A stretch of DNA of 36,376 bases from Spirogloea muscicola (GCA_009602725.1 WELB01000070.1:178896-215271), one strand, 5' to 3'. Positions 1 to 11,569 are shown, numbered from the stretch's first letter. Notes: a model not told the origin generated them from the letters alone. Program-made: numbers and translations.

Positions 1-400
1 GGGGGGGGGAGGGACGGACAGGAGTTGCGAGGGAGGAGAGGGAGAGGCGAGGCGCGAGGAGAAGAAGGGCGAGGCCGGGGGCGATGGGGGGGGGTAGCGA
101 GAAGGGAGAGGGAGAGGAAGAGGAAGATTGCGGCTGCTGGATCAAAGAGTCGAAGGGAGAGAGGAGAGGGGAGGCGGCGTACGTCGCAGGTAGCAGCTGC
201 AGGCGGGGGGAAGGGGGAGAGCGCCCCCTCACATGTGCGCGCGCGCCACGCGCAGCGCAACGGGCACGTGGGCGCCCATGGCCGCGGCACCTGCAGGCCG
301 CCGCCTGCACGGCATGCAGCGCGGGCATGCATGCAGGCGGCGCGTGGCGCCTCGGCGACTGATCGCGCGCGCCGCCCGCCCGCCCAGCCCAAGTGCTCGC
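1..400. other. Purine-rich tract then CpG-rich DNA, no gene seen
   Basis: The first 180 or so bases are almost all G and A on the + strand and start with a run of nine G. After that the DNA turns very GC- and CpG-rich with alternating GC steps. The open frames here are long because stop codons are rare in such composition; none shows a domain or plausible splice structure. It could be a promoter island of a gene lying left of the window. Several G-runs could form quadruplexes, which is inference only. Confidence 0.5.
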
Positions 401-600
401 CACTACCCCACCGCCCAGCTTGCCGCTGTGTGCCAGACCAGATAACACCACACTCTGCATGCACGTGGCTCGGTTCCACAGCTGCTCGTAGATATCCGAA
501 GCCGCACTTCTCCCTCTCGGGCCTCGCACTGCCGCCGGGCCTCGCCCGTGCGCTTTCTGGCGCCGTTTTATGTAGCCCCGCTTTGGCACGAAGCTTTGCG

Positions 601-670
601 CGCACAATGTATTGGCCACCCTTTCAATCATGTGCACCGCGCGCCGTCTCTGCTTCTGGGCAGCCATCGT
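601..670 (+). repeat. Dispersed repeat A, copy 1
   Basis: A diverged copy of a repeat whose core is CACCGCGCGCCTTCTCTC, preceded by a TTCAATTTCATGCG-like stretch and an ACAATGT..TTGGC-like start. Better copies lie at 11056-11130 and 23907-23975, with reverse copies near 19160-19220 and 21400-21458. Confidence 0.55.
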
Positions 671-740
671 CTTGCTTTAGAAGAGCTGTGTCTTTCATCG
701 CCCCCCGTGGCAGAGCTTCCTTCTCTCCTCTCCCGGGTAT

Positions 741-1016
741 GCCGGCAGCCTATCTGTCATTTCTGCGACGTCGAGTGTCAACCTGTCTGCAACGAGCTCA
801 GGCGTATGCTCTGCATCAGAAAGCTGGTCGAGCCTTAGCTGCTGGCACAAGAGCTAGTCAATTGCCGTCCGGTATTCGAGCGTCAGCTAGCGACCTCTAT
901 GTGCTGACTCGTGGTTACTGAGCGGGTCAGCTTAGCAGCAGGTGACGTACATTTGTCCAATGTGCTTGCCTTTGTACTTGGCCACACATGGCCTCCCCAT
1001 CTCTTAATATACACAC
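741..1016 (+). repeat. Dispersed repeat B, copy 1 (longest)
   Basis: The longest copy of a dispersed repeat centred on CTGACTCGTGGTTACTGAG (about 903-923). The right part (824-1016) matches 12310-12490. The left part plus core (741-930) matches 35885-36000. The same block occurs reversed at about 19590-19700. No protein domain is seen in it, so it is probably a fragment of a transposable element of unknown class. Confidence 0.65.
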
Positions 1017-1909
1017 ATTTTCTCCCCTTCCCACGACATAGCCCGTGGGCCCCGCGAAGCTCGGGGGCCGAGCTCCCGGCTCTCCCCGTTGGCCGCGGCC
1101 GCCGCGCCCCGCACCGAGGCCGCGCCCGCAAAGCCGGCGCCAGCTCCTCCCCGCTGCCTGCCGGCGGTGCCAGCAGACTCGCGACTCCTCAATGGCACCG
1201 CAGCGGAGGCAGCTAGCTTGCTTGCCCTCTGACGATCGTGATCGCGTGATGCGGCTCCTACAGTCTTCAAGGACCCACAGCTGCAGTCCTTCTTCAAGCT
1301 CCGTTGAGGCATACCCGCTCGGCGTTGTCGCTGTCGTTGTCACCATGCTTGGGCATATGGGCGCTGTTATGGTCGAGGTGCTTGGACATTGTACCTCAGC
1401 GCTTGGGCCCCGCCTGCCAATACCGACCTGCTGCACAAAAGCCCGAAAGTGGGAATGTGAGCACCAACCTCTCGGGGCTGAGCACGACCTTGCTGCTTCC
1501 GCTCTATATTACCACTCTTTCAGATCGGCTGGCTTCCCGCCCTGACAAACCGGGGGAATGGCAAGTAGCTTACAAGAAAACTGAGCTGCTTCAACTTCTG
1601 CCGCTCGAGGACGGTCACGTTCAGCCTCCTCGGTGCGACCACCATGGGACCCCCTTATGGTTTTGAGCATATCAGAGTATTGAGCAACTGCTCCACGCTT
1701 CGCTGCCACAGTAGTTTACTGCATTCAAACAGTGATTTTTTAGCAAGCGTGTAGGATTGGTCTACATTGCCGTTGCAGAAGTTGCAACAGTGCAGGCCTG
1801 TTTCAGCACACTTCAAGAATCCGTGCAGCTCAGAGCGTGCTTGTCACCTCTATCATTCTGACCGCTTGCAGCCAAACAGCGTCACGGTGAATCTCATCAA
1901 AGCTTAGTG
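1017..1909. other. Stretch without a recognisable gene
   Basis: GC-rich DNA up to about 1300, then ordinary composition. Frames up to about 170 codons are open on both strands in the GC-rich part, but they overlap each other and carry no recognisable motif. I see no gene here. Confidence 0.4.
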
Positions 1910-2870
1910 CAATGAAAAAGAGAGGGGGCGGTGGCTATAAAAGGCCAGCCCAAGAGATTGACGAGGTTGAAGGGATGCCCAAACAGGAATGGATCAAATA
2001 ACTAACAGAAGCAAGTTGCGAGCTACAAAAGTAATGACGGCAGGCGCTTTAATCCAAGGACCCCCCGGCCGTCGTTTGTAAGCTTCGCCTCCATGCAAAG
2101 CAAGGCCAGCACTCGGTGCGTTCCTGCACTTTTTCGTGGTACATTGCCTGTGTTCGCCACATTCTCATATCTTTGGCCAACCTTTTGCCATTGCAAACCT
2201 AAGCAGGTCGCCTCAAGCAAGCTTACTTACTATCACCAAGCTGACCAACCAGCCAAAGTGCCAACAAGAGTCAAAGTTCACGACTGATGAGCTCCTTAGG
2301 ACCAGCCATCTGACCTTGTGACAGGAAAGGCGCGCGGTTCTGTTGGAGGGAAGACGAGGCAAGCCCGAGCCAGTACATTGTTGACATGACAAGCAAAAGG
2401 AAGCGGCAAAGAGGTTATCTGCAGCCTGCACGACAACTCGAGAATTGGTTCGTGCAAAGTAAGAAAGTGGCTCTCCCAATGGGTGCAAGGGCTGTGATAA
2501 GCCAGCCCACAAAGAGCTGACAAGGTTGGAAGGGGCCAAACTACGAAGGGGCCATAAGCGCTATCTCATAAAGCAAGAAAGAGCTTATCTGCAGCCTGCA
2601 CGACGATTTGAGAAGTGGCTCTCCCAAAGAACGAAATGGCTCTCCAAAGTGGGCAGGGGCTAACAGAAGCTAGCCCGAAAGAAAAGACGATTTTCGCCCG
2701 CCTCGTCGGTGCGGATGGGCTAGTTGTAATCATTCTGTTGAGAAGGCTTCACAACAGCGCTGTTTGGCCCCTTCGAACCTTGTCGATTGTTTTCAGGCTG
2801 GCTGTTCACAGCCCTTGCGCCCTTTGGGAGAGCCACTTCTTCCGATGGCTGGCCCTATTTGTAAATGAAC

Positions 2871-2887
2871 CCCTAAACCCTAAACCC
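2871..2887 (+). repeat. Interstitial telomere-type repeat (CCCTAAA)
   Basis: About two and a half units of CCCTAAA, the telomere repeat of most land plants and many green algae, sit inside repeat field 1. The array is far too short for a telomere. Confidence 0.6.
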
Positions 2888-3308
2888 AAAAAGAATGGAC
2901 AATGTCCAAAGCCAAAGTAAGAGGTGCCGAAAAAAGACTACACTACAAAACATGGCAGAAACACAAGACGATGCAGAGGGAAGCTCAGTACCCGCGAGTG
3001 AGCAACATCAGGTTGGAATTGCTCGCTGCAGGGAAAGAGGCACTCCGCAGAGACCCAGAGGCGGCGGCCATAGCATGGCCTGCTCGCGTGGAGACGGCGT
3101 GGGCAAGGGAGCGTTGAAACGATATCGCCAGGCGCATTCGTAAGACTTGTGCGAGCGAACCGGCGGCGTTGAAGCCGAACATCGCCCCTGGCAGACCCGG
3201 CCGCCGGTCAATGGCTTGATGTGCGTTCACACGCGGCTGTCTGCGCTGGAACACTCGTCAGCTCCGACGTTATGCGGCTCACGCGGCGGCGTTTCGTCGC
3301 CACGTGGG

Positions 3309-3395
3309 CAAGTGCTATTGCCCGTGGCCCCGCAAGTGCCAGAGCCCGTGGCCCCGCTGAAGTGCTAGAGCCCGTGGCCCCTGGTTCAGTGGCCC
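3309..3395 (+). repeat. Short GTGGCCCC minisatellite
   Basis: Three imperfect units of about 25 bp, each close to AGTGCTAGAGCCCGTGGCCC, followed by a decayed fourth. No open frame of interest covers it. Confidence 0.65.
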
Positions 3396-3549
3396 CGCAC
3401 GCCGAGCACCATTAATATCTGTGAACACCTAACGACCGCTTGCCGAGGCCGTCATTAAAAGTAGGAATAGCTCGTCGGACCTAGTCAGCCTTTTCGGGCT
3501 GGCCGTGTTCACAGCCTTTGCCCCGTGTGGCCACACAGGACCTCCATTA

Positions 3550-3687
3550 CTTGATACACACTCCTCCCTTTGGAAGAGCGACTTTCTCTTCCGTATAGCT
3601 CGTCTATCCTCAATGGGCGAGCCCTTTCTTCTTGATACACACTCTCCCTTTGGAAGAGCGACTTTCTCTTCCGTATAGCTCGTCTAT
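3550..3687 (+). repeat. Direct duplication with 81-bp period
   Basis: 3550-3607 and 3631-3687 are nearly identical, both beginning CTTGATACACACT and containing TTGGAAGAGCGACTTTCTCT. They differ by a small indel. The second copy runs straight into a repeat C hairpin. Confidence 0.8.
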
Positions 3688-5128
3688 TCTTTCCGGGCTG
3701 GCTTTTCACAGCCCTTGCGCCCATTGGGAGTGCCACTTCGTCTTCTTTCACAGCCCCTGCCCCCTTTTTGGGCTGGCCTTTCCCAGCCTCTCCTATAGGA
3801 GGCGCTCTCTATTTTCTATATGGGCGCGCACTTCTTTTTGAGAGCCACTTTCTTTTCACAGACTTCGCCCCCTTTGGATGAGCTTACGCCTTCCAGTGTG
3901 AGCAGAAGAAGTGGGTCCCAAAGGGGGTAAGGGCAGTGGCTGTGAGAGGCCAGCCCCAAGAGAAGAAAGATTCTTCCGATGGTTGTAATTCAGCCAGCCA
4001 GGAAAACATGATGTACAAAGAGTCAGCCCAAAGGGTTGCACAAGGTCTAGAAGGGCCAGACAGCACAAACAGTAGGACACTACTTCCCATGACTTCTGCA
4101 AGTGGGCACGCCAATTTTGTCTAGTCAGCAAAGGCCAGATCAGGTCAACTAGAGGGCGGAAAATGGAACCCGGCGGCAGCAGCCAAGGCGAGGCATGCCC
4201 GCAAATGGATGGCGCAGTGGTTTTCTTGCATGACTGAAGGTAAAAGTGTATCACAAGGCTACAAATGTGACTAGCCCGTTATAAGGCGTCACAGATTTTA
4301 AAGGAAGACTCTGAAGGCAAAAGCTGTGTAAGGCCTTGCTAGCTACGGCGGGTGCTGAGCGGGGGGGCAAATCTGTGCTCATAAGTATGTGCTACTGGCT
4401 GAGTCTGACCAGCCCGGGAAGAATGCAACAATGACTTTGGAGCAAAGTACGCCAATGGGGAAGGGGCGGAAATCATGCCAGCAAGCTGAGGGCAGATTTA
4501 GCAACCTATGGAACAGCGTAGCTTTAGCTCGCCTCTAAGCACATGAGAGCTGGTGGAATGAGAATGACTTCCTTGAACAAAATGATTAATGGCTAGCTCA
4601 AAGCAGGCATTACTGCTCTATTGAAGGAATAATAAGAAGGGGGAAGAAGCCGTGGCAGCCCTGTGAGGGCCGGAACGAGAAGAATGTACAAGTCAAACGA
4701 CTTCGAGAGGGAATTCGCAAGCCTGCCAACGCGACCTATTATTGCCACCTGCGTGAGTTCGCAATTACTCTTCATGCATATACTGGAAGCGGTTGCGGCC
4801 AACAAGTTGACCACGTCGTGGGGCGAGGTTATCAGGCTGGCTGTGCTCCAAGTGCGGCATCTGCTTTTCGTCAAGGGGACTACTCTCCGGTGGCTCGTCT
4901 TTCTGACTTGCTGCTGCTAAGTAGAGGTTCCTTAGTGAATAGTCTACGTGGTACTTGCGTAATGATGAATCTCAGCAGAATCTCTCGGCCCCTTCGGACC
5001 TTGTCATTTTTCGGGCTGGCCTTTCACAGGCCTCGCCCCCTTTGGAAGAGCTCTACTGGACATCTACTTACGACGCCGTTCTGACAATGAGGAGCACTCT
5101 TCGGAACGGGGCGGGGGCTGTGAAAAAG

Positions 5129-5545
5129 AAGAAAGGGCTCGCCCATTGAGGATAGGGGCTGGAACAGCCAGCCCAAAGAATGAACGTGTGAAAAGGCGAA
5201 GAAAGTGCTCGCCCATTGAGGATAGGGGCTGGAAAAGGCAGCCTAAGGAGTGAACAAGGTCAAAGGGGCCGGAAGGCGCCAAGACCACCCAGCTACGCAA
5301 GGGACTACAGTGATAGAGAAGAAAGTGCTCGCCCATTGAGAATAGGGGCTGGAACAACCAGCCCGAAAAAGAATGAACAGAGTACGAGAAGGGGGCCAGG
5401 GGAAGCGCTAAGTAACAGAAACAAAGCTGCTACGAGACACTCAGTAACCCCTGCTAAGCAGCCGCAGATCAGAGATGCTGGGCTAGAGAGGAGCTCGCCC
5501 ATAAAAAAGAGGAGCTGGCAGAAGCCAGCCAAAATATATATAGAA
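5129..5545 (-). repeat. Array of repeat C units, including a 167-bp block
   Basis: Four units begin near 5129, 5198, 5318 and 5489. Each starts with GCTCGCCCA followed, in the first three, by a GGGCTGG..CCAGCCC inverted repeat. In unit 3 the stem-loop is perfect: GGGCTGG, loop AACAA, CCAGCCC. Bases 5318-5484 are identical to 36210-36376, the last bases of the window. A diverged relative lies at 20325-20460. No coding potential is evident. Confidence 0.8.
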
Positions 5546-5699
5546 TAGGAGCTTAGTAACCCCGAGTTAGCAGCCGTAAGTCGGAGTAATTTGCAGCTGG
5601 AAAAGAGGCACCTCGACGACGCCCAGAAGTAGCAGCCGAAGCGCGGCCTGCCCACATACAACTGTCACGCCGAGCATCGCAAAGATGGTTTCGCTGGCG

Positions 5700-6139
5700 T
5701 GATCGGGCCGTCATCGGAATGCCTCGTGGCGCATCCTACGGCATTGGAGCGCCCGCGGATTGTGCCGCGCCCCCCAGTGTTCAAGTTTTCGAAATTCGTG
5801 TTCGAAATCACCACCACGCCCTCCCCCCCAAGCCTCTCTCCTCAACCCCCGCAGTCCCCGGCGCCCCCCCTCCCCGCCCCGCAATCATAGCTGTGACCAG
5901 ACCCCTCGCCCGCGAATCACCGTCCGCCCGTCCGCCAAAGTGCGCCAGCTCGCTCCCCCCCCAACTCAGTATCATCTCCTCGCCGCACTCCCCCGCTTGT
6001 GCCGCCATTGCCGCCAGCCGCGAGCTCCGATCCCGCTCCGGCTTCCACTTGGCCCCCGTGCCGCGCTCGTCGCCGCCACCCTCACCCTGGCCGCCGATGG
6101 GAAGNGCGGACGACGCGCGCCGCCGCCAAGCGTGCCGCC
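5700..6139 (+). promoter_or_regulatory. GC-rich upstream region and leader of the cyclin gene
   Basis: About 440 bp of C-rich, CpG-rich DNA leads up to the cyclin start codon. It probably contains the promoter and 5' leader. The long open frames through it are compositional. One base, 6105, is undetermined (N). I see no certain transcription-factor site. Confidence 0.45.
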
Positions 6140-9085
6140 ATGGAAGCAGCTGGCAAGCCCGGGGGCGCCGCGGCGGGGACCTCGGCGCCGCGGGACGCCC
6201 GCAGCAAGCGCCCTGCGCTGGCGGACCTCAGCAACCGCCAGAGCGTCTCGCCGGGCTCAGAGGCCCCCTCCAAGCCCCCAACACGGCAGGTCAGTTCAGA
6301 TGAGACGAGACGAGACGGTCATGCAGTGCTGCATCGACTGATACACCGCTAGACGAGCACTCCGGCTGGGTGACGGCCCATGGGGCTCTCGACCCTTTAC
6401 CTCACCAGCGTCCCCCCGGCGCCTGGCTCCAGGCAAGGGCTGGCGGCGTGTCCATCGCATCGATCCAGCGAAGGACCGAGCAGAGCCTGCGCATCTCATC
6501 TCTCAGCCAAACCCCCGACTGCCAAGGTTCTTGCCGCGCTCGCCTTTGCGCTCGTCGTGCCTCCTCTTCAAAGGTCCTGGCTTCAGTCCTGCAGAAGTGG
6601 TGGACTGGAATCTCTGCATTGGCTGCTTGCTCTGACGCTGTTGTCTACATTGTTCAGCGGGCAGGTGATGCCTTGGTAACACGAAGCCTGACCCTGCCTC
6701 TGAGCTGGTGGTCGCCATTTGTCACAGACATGGAGGACGAGGACAATGGGAGCTGGATGGCCAGTCCGTGTCATAATGACATTGACAGCAACCATGCAGA
6801 TCCCCAGATGTGTACGTCCTATGCTTCGGAGATCTACGACCACCTCCGGATCGCCGAGGTAGTTGTGCAAAAGCTCCCTAGCCAGTGAACCACTCAGAAC
6901 GGTGTTCCTAGCTGCTAAGCTTGCCAATGCTAAGAATAATTAAGAACAAGCCGGCACTTGCAGCTGCAACAAAGCTGAGTCGGTTGATGTGAGTGCACGC
7001 ACAATCGTCCTGCAATTGTAATATTGAGACACTTACTTTCTTCGATGGAGCATTGTTCAGGAGCGGCGGAGGCCCTCCATAAATTTCATGGAGACCTGCC
7101 AGCAGGACATTAATTCCAGCATGCGGGGCATCCTCGTAGATTGGCTTGTCGAGGTGTGGTGCTGCGCCTGTGACCCTAGCTAACCACGGCTAAGCACGCT
7201 TGAGCTTGTGGCTTGACGGTCACATGTGAGCTTGTTTTGTGCCATTGACGCCTCCTTCTGATAGTGCAACACAGCACGTGGCTGAGAATGTGCACTTGTC
7301 ATGCTCGCCAGGTGGCTGAGGAGTACAAACTTGTACCAGACACGCTCTACTTGACCTGCTCGTACATTGATCGATACTTGTCTGGCAACACCGTCCCACG
7401 TGGCCGCCTCCAGCTGCTGGGTGTGTCGTGCATGCTTGTGGCTGCGTAAGTGTCACACTGGTGCCATGTTTTTTGCCTGTTGGCAAGCACCGGCCGCCCG
7501 CTGTGTTGCTCGTTGCAGTGGGCCCAATTGTGTGTGCTGAAATATCAGCTGCTTATTTTACCATTTCATCATTGCATAAATCAATCAAGCATGAGCTGCG
7601 CGATTTGCCCACATCACGGCTGATTTATGCCAGCACCTTCGTCTCCTTGTGCAGCAAGTACGAAGAGATCTACGCTCCACAGGTGGAGGAGTTTTGTTAC
7701 ATCACCGACAACACTTATCAAGGAACTGAGGTAGAAACCTCACACAAGCACACAAAATTCACAAGCCAGCAAGTGCAGGAGCTTTGCTGTCAAGTCTGTT
7801 CTCATGGGCTTGTCTGCTGTTACCAAATTACTGCAGGTGCTTGAGATGGAAAGATCAGTCCTCAACCACCTACACTTTGAGCTAACAACACCAACCACCA
7901 AGAGCTTCTTGAGGTTCTTGCCCCAATATCTTGCCCACCATCCATCAGGATTCACAACACGCTTGACAACTGCATTCAGTCAAAATGCACAAGGGTAGCT
8001 TCTCCTTCCCCGAGTGTGAATCAGTGCTCTTCTGCAATCACTCTGAAATGCTCCGCTCCAAACCCTCCCGTGTGCAGACGCTTCATACGAGCTGCCCAAG
8101 CTGGCCTGCGTGTACGTTTGTTACCGTGCCTGCTGCTCGTTGGCTGCAATAGCTCATACACTCACAACCTGTATAGCCGGTGTGGTCTTCTCAAAGCTGC
8201 TGCATTTTTTTGTGTGCTTGGAGAGCAGGACTTGATCGGCCTATGTTGCCCTTTTCATATGTTGCCAGGTTGTGAAGCTGGAATTGGAGTTCCTCGCCAA
8301 CTACTTGGCTGAGCTCACGCTGATGGAGTACTCGTTCCTAAAGTTCCTGCCTTCGCTAGTAGGCGCTTCTGCCGTTTTCCTTGCAAGCCTCACTCTGCAG
8401 CCTGACAAGAACCCTTGGGTGAGTTTTCAGCGCAAAGACACCTGAGTTCACGAATCATTGCTGTGATGCCACACTTTTCTGCACCTGATGCTGACAAGCT
8501 TCTTGTTCAAGCAATCCTACCCTTTTCAATCTAGAAAATGCAGTATCCAGGAATATGCTGTTAGTGCTGATTACTGGAGTTGCTGATGGTGCTGTGCGCT
8601 ACAGACCCCAACACTACAGCACTATTCTCACTACAAGCCATCAGACCTGCGGGAGTGTGTCATAGCGCTGCACGCACTGCAGATGAACAGCAGAGGCTGC
8701 CAATTGCCAGCCATACGAGAAAAGTACCGGCAGCACAGAGTACACAACTATCATGCTTTTCAGCCACTTGTATCTGCCTGCTGCTCTAGCCATGGAACAA
8801 ATCAGTGTGCATGTACTCAATGCAGGTTGAGCTTCACTTTGTTTGCATCTGATCGAGGATAGCATAGCACGGCAAAGGAAGAGCCGGCTGACGTATATGT
8901 GTACTAGCAGAGGAAATTTGGTGTCAGGCTTCACGTAGCATGCAAGATTGGCAAGGTGGTGCAAGCATTCATAAAACGGCTCTTGTGCCCTGCTTGTGCA
9001 GTTCAACTGTGTCTCGAGCCTCAATCCTCCCAGCACCCTCTCTTCTACACTCTTTCAAGACCTTCTGGAAGATGCCACAGGCTGA
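6140..9085 (+). CDS. CYCA: A-type cyclin, 376 aa, 11 exons
   Basis: Regulatory subunit of a cyclin-dependent kinase acting in S phase to mitosis in the nucleus. Exons: 6140-6289, 6507-6573, 6728-6858, 7061-7153, 7312-7445, 7655-7730, 7837-7913, 8078-8111, 8269-8418, 8605-8739, 9002-9085; all introns are GT-AG and frame is kept. The start ATG sits in a strong context (GCCGCCATGG). Residues 24-32 (RPALADLSN) form a destruction box of the RxxLxxxxN type, so the protein should be degraded by the APC/C. The cyclin box begins near residue 110, with [12 protein letters not shown] (137-148) and AEEY after it, the A-type signature, then KYEE (193-196). The second cyclin fold (255-349) contains LANYLAEL and [14 protein letters not shown] motif at 9155-9159, a common green-algal polyadenylation signal, follows the stop. 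Least certain is exon 2, chosen by phase; the N-terminus is short compared with many plant A cyclins. Confidence 0.95.
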
Positions 9086-10592
9086 AGTGGCAGTATCCTG
9101 TCCTGTTTACTATTGCTATCAATCCCTGCATAAGTGCAGAGCTGCAGAAGCTGTTGTAATGGGTGCAAAGCGAAGCTGTGTACAGACATTGCAGCTTTGC
9201 TGCACAAACACTGCAGCCTGGACAATGCAATATGGATAACAGGTTGCTGCAGGATCTTGATTTTGATATCAATCAATTATCCTGTACCCTGGACACAGCA
9301 CTTTGACATTAGAGCAAGTGCCTTCATCGCAATCTGATATTGTCTGGAGCAATTTGTAACTGCCGAATCTAGTAGAAGGTATGGTGTTGTCAGCATTTAC
9401 GGACCTGCTCAGATTCAATAGACAAGATGTTAATTGCTTGATGCAACAGTACGCAGTCCCATTGTGAGCATGAATTGCCAGTTAGCTTTCAGACCAAAGA
9501 TGCGTACAATCTTCAGACCATGTACTGTGGACAAGTAGCAAACTTACTAATGACAGAAAGCGGAAGACAGTACTATTGCTTCACCAGGTCATGCACATAG
9601 TAAAGGCAGCAATTCAAAAGGAACGTCAGGCGCCATTGCCTAAAAAGGTATAGAAACTCTAGCTGGCCATTCCCGCCACATGTATTACGCTACATCGGAA
9701 GCCAAGGTCTATGTCTAAATGCTCTTGAAAGCAGTGCGAGTTTATCACAATCTATCTTCTGCAATGCAAACAGTCCTGTGTCGTTCTGGTCATGAGCACA
9801 GGAGGTGGTATGATAAGGGCTAAGGAAGGCAAAACTCCAACGCTGCACACTCTCCGGGATTCTACCATGTGGCTTGCTCGCAGCTTCTTGACTTGAAAGC
9901 TACTGAGCCTCTCTGATCAATGAAGAAAGTACCTCCATGCAAACACCTCAGCTTAAGTGCCGCAGACTTGATGCCATTACTGAGTTCCAAGCAGTTGCAT
10001 CTGAAGGACCTTAGACGTTCTGCTCAGACGAGCTCCCTGCAGGGTATCAACCTTCTCCAGGGCAAAGCCAAGGACAATGGCAGTCCCTCATGGCCACTGC
10101 CTAGACAAAAGAAGGGAGTTTCATGCACTAGCACCTGTGGAGTGGCATCTGAACTTGCATTGTGTAAGGGCTTCACCTGGTTATGATAAGAAGCTTCCCC
10201 TGCTTCGACTTCCACGATTCCTGCAACATCCGGAAAGTAGAGGGCTGACAACTCTTCCCCGCTTACATGCGGTCTTCCCCGCTTACATGCGCATTTTGGA
10301 TCTGATCAGAGCGGTCAAAATGGATTGACTGGTCACATCCACTTCTAGATACATGCAATAGTACGAGCTTGAGATGACATGCAAAAGGGGAGCACAAGCT
10401 TGAGGTAAGAGCCACTTCAGCAGCCTTGGTGGTACCAAATCACTCCTAATGCAAGTGTGCAACTTCACAGCTGCATGAGCCAGTAGGAGCCAGTACGAGC
10501 CTACTATCCTGGCAAGAGAAAGGATATTTTGTCACAGTGACCTCAGCTAGCACATGAAAGGCACATCGTGCACTGTACTTGATGTGCTTCAT
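9086..10592. other. Stretch without a recognisable gene
   Basis: The 3' flank of the cyclin and ordinary-composition DNA. Open frames are short and unlike protein. The only feature seen is a 20-bp tandem duplication at 10253-10291. Confidence 0.45.
10253..10291 (+). repeat. 20-bp tandem duplication
   Basis: Two adjacent copies of TCTTCCCCGCTTACATGCG, at 10253 and 10273. Confidence 0.8.
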
Positions 10593-11050
10593 CTAGGACT
10601 GCGGGGTGAGGAAGTCAGTGCTCGGCCAGCGGAAGCGGGCTAGCAGAGCAGCATTCGTGTAAGGACAATGACGCGGCCTTGCAGCTTCACTTGGCGCGTC
10701 CAAGCTACCAGGCCCCGCTCTCTGGTTACTATACTGCCGCCTGACGGATGCACGGCGAAGCCCGCTGTGGCCATGGAGGATGCAGGTAGCAGCAGGCTGC
10801 CGATAGCAGCCGCCAAGCAGCCCTGGCCATCCAGCACTCTGAAAGCGCTTCTCTCCAGCCAGTGGCGGCCATTGCATTGAGACGGGTGCCGCCATTGAGC
10901 TGGGCTCGAGGCGTAACCGCGGCAGGCGGTCGCAGCGAGACTTGGGGTGCATGCGGGGCTGCCCATGCTGCTGCAACACTCGGGTGCCCAACCGGCCGGC
11001 CGGCGGGCGCCCATCTGCTGAAGCCTGGCACGTCCCCTTCTGCATTTTCT
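10593..11050. other. GC-rich island, unassigned
   Basis: CpG-rich DNA like that around the first exons of the supported genes. Open frames exist on both strands (187 codons on -, 10593-11156), but none has a motif or exon structure I can support. It may be the promoter of an unrecognised gene, or simply GC-rich DNA. Confidence 0.35.
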
Positions 11051-11055
11051 GCTTG

Positions 11056-11130
11056 AACAATGTATTGGCTTGAATTGGCCTCGCTTCAATTTCATGCGCA
11101 CCGCGCGCCTTCTCTCTTCTTCTATCCTCG
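11056..11130 (+). repeat. Dispersed repeat A, copy 2
   Basis: A well-kept copy: AACAATGTATTGGCTTGAAT at the left, then TTCAATTTCATGCG and the core CACCGCGCGCCTTCTCTC. A weaker copy follows at about 11285-11345. Confidence 0.7.
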
Positions 11131-11284
11131 GGCAGTGCTCCAGCTCCCCACTTCAACCTGTGAGATGTCTGTGTCCAGTCGTGCGTACCGAAAGTCCCCT
11201 CTGTTTTACTTTCGGCCTCTTATCTCAGCCCCTCTTAGTAAAGCGCTTCGCTTACTGTAGCTCCATTTCCTGCATGTACTTTGC

Positions 11285-11345
11285 TGCAAACTGTACTGGC
11301 TCAGCTTACCGTCCTTTCAATTTCGTATGCACCGCGCACTTTCGT
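11285..11345 (+). repeat. Dispersed repeat A, copy 3 (diverged)
   Basis: Shares CTTTCAATTTCGTATGCACC with the repeat A core. It lacks the clean right end of copy 2. Confidence 0.5.
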
Positions 11346-11469
11346 CTAACGGACGTGGATGTGACTGTTCATGTAATTGACCCTACCCCCTCGTTGTCGG
11401 CCGTCGTCTGTCTCCCGGAAGCGTCTTTCTGTCACCTGTCACCGACCTGTCGCGAGCGAGGACCCGACC

Positions 11470-11565
11470 ATGGCCACCGCCACGGACCTCCTCGAAGCCC
11501 TTCTTTGCCTCGACTTGGCCGGCGCTGCGCTCTTGACGGCGGCCCAAGTGCCCCGCTATACGTAG
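11470..11565 (+). CDS. Small ORF or first exon in a GC island, unrecognised
   Basis: An ATG in good context (CGACCATGGCC) opens a 31-codon frame, MATATDLLEALLCLDLAGAA and 11 more residues. The leucine pattern with a following AAQV loosely recalls the start of an F-box, but 31 residues are too few to assign one. I could not find a convincing next exon. It may equally be chance. Confidence 0.15.
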   Translation: MATATDLLEALLCLDLAGAALLTAAQVPRYT

Positions 11566-11569
11566 ACAG

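Larger units (their letters stand above)
1910..5128. repeat. Repeat field 1: hairpin repeat C in both orientations
   Basis: Many short copies of one repeat (C) lie in both orientations, for example 2456-2545 (-), 2768-2865 (+), 3470-3560 (+), 3688-3745 (+), 3895-3990 (-) and 4985-5060 (+). The forward consensus runs: GGCCCCTTCGGACCTTGTC, a short spacer, the hairpin GGGCTGGCTTTTCACAGCCC, then TTGCCCCCATTGGGAGAGCC and a TTCT-rich tail. The hairpin stem is GGGCTG/CAGCCC. Spacers hold ordinary DNA; 4085-4985 has no repeat or gene that I can see. No transposase-like reading frame is present, so the class is unknown. Confidence 0.75.

Noticed and set aside
25-921. 298-codon open frame on +
   Set aside because: It crosses purine-rich DNA, a GC island and repeat B. 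Its composition mirrors the DNA and it has no motif; several other frames are open over the same bases.
5129-5545. Repeat array resembling a CRISPR
   Set aside because: Units differ in length, spacers are themselves repetitive, and the genome is clearly eukaryotic.
5785-5810. tRNA B-box-like TTCGAAATC
   Set aside because: No A box at the right distance and no cloverleaf could be drawn around it.
5719-6303. 194-codon open frames on + over the cyclin leader
   Set aside because: Three overlapping frames are open because of GC-rich composition. The cyclin exon starts inside them in its own frame and is far better supported.
10593-11156. 187-codon open frame on -
   Set aside because: Arg/Ala/Pro-rich and crosses into repeat A at its start. 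No domain, and a second - frame is open over the same bases.
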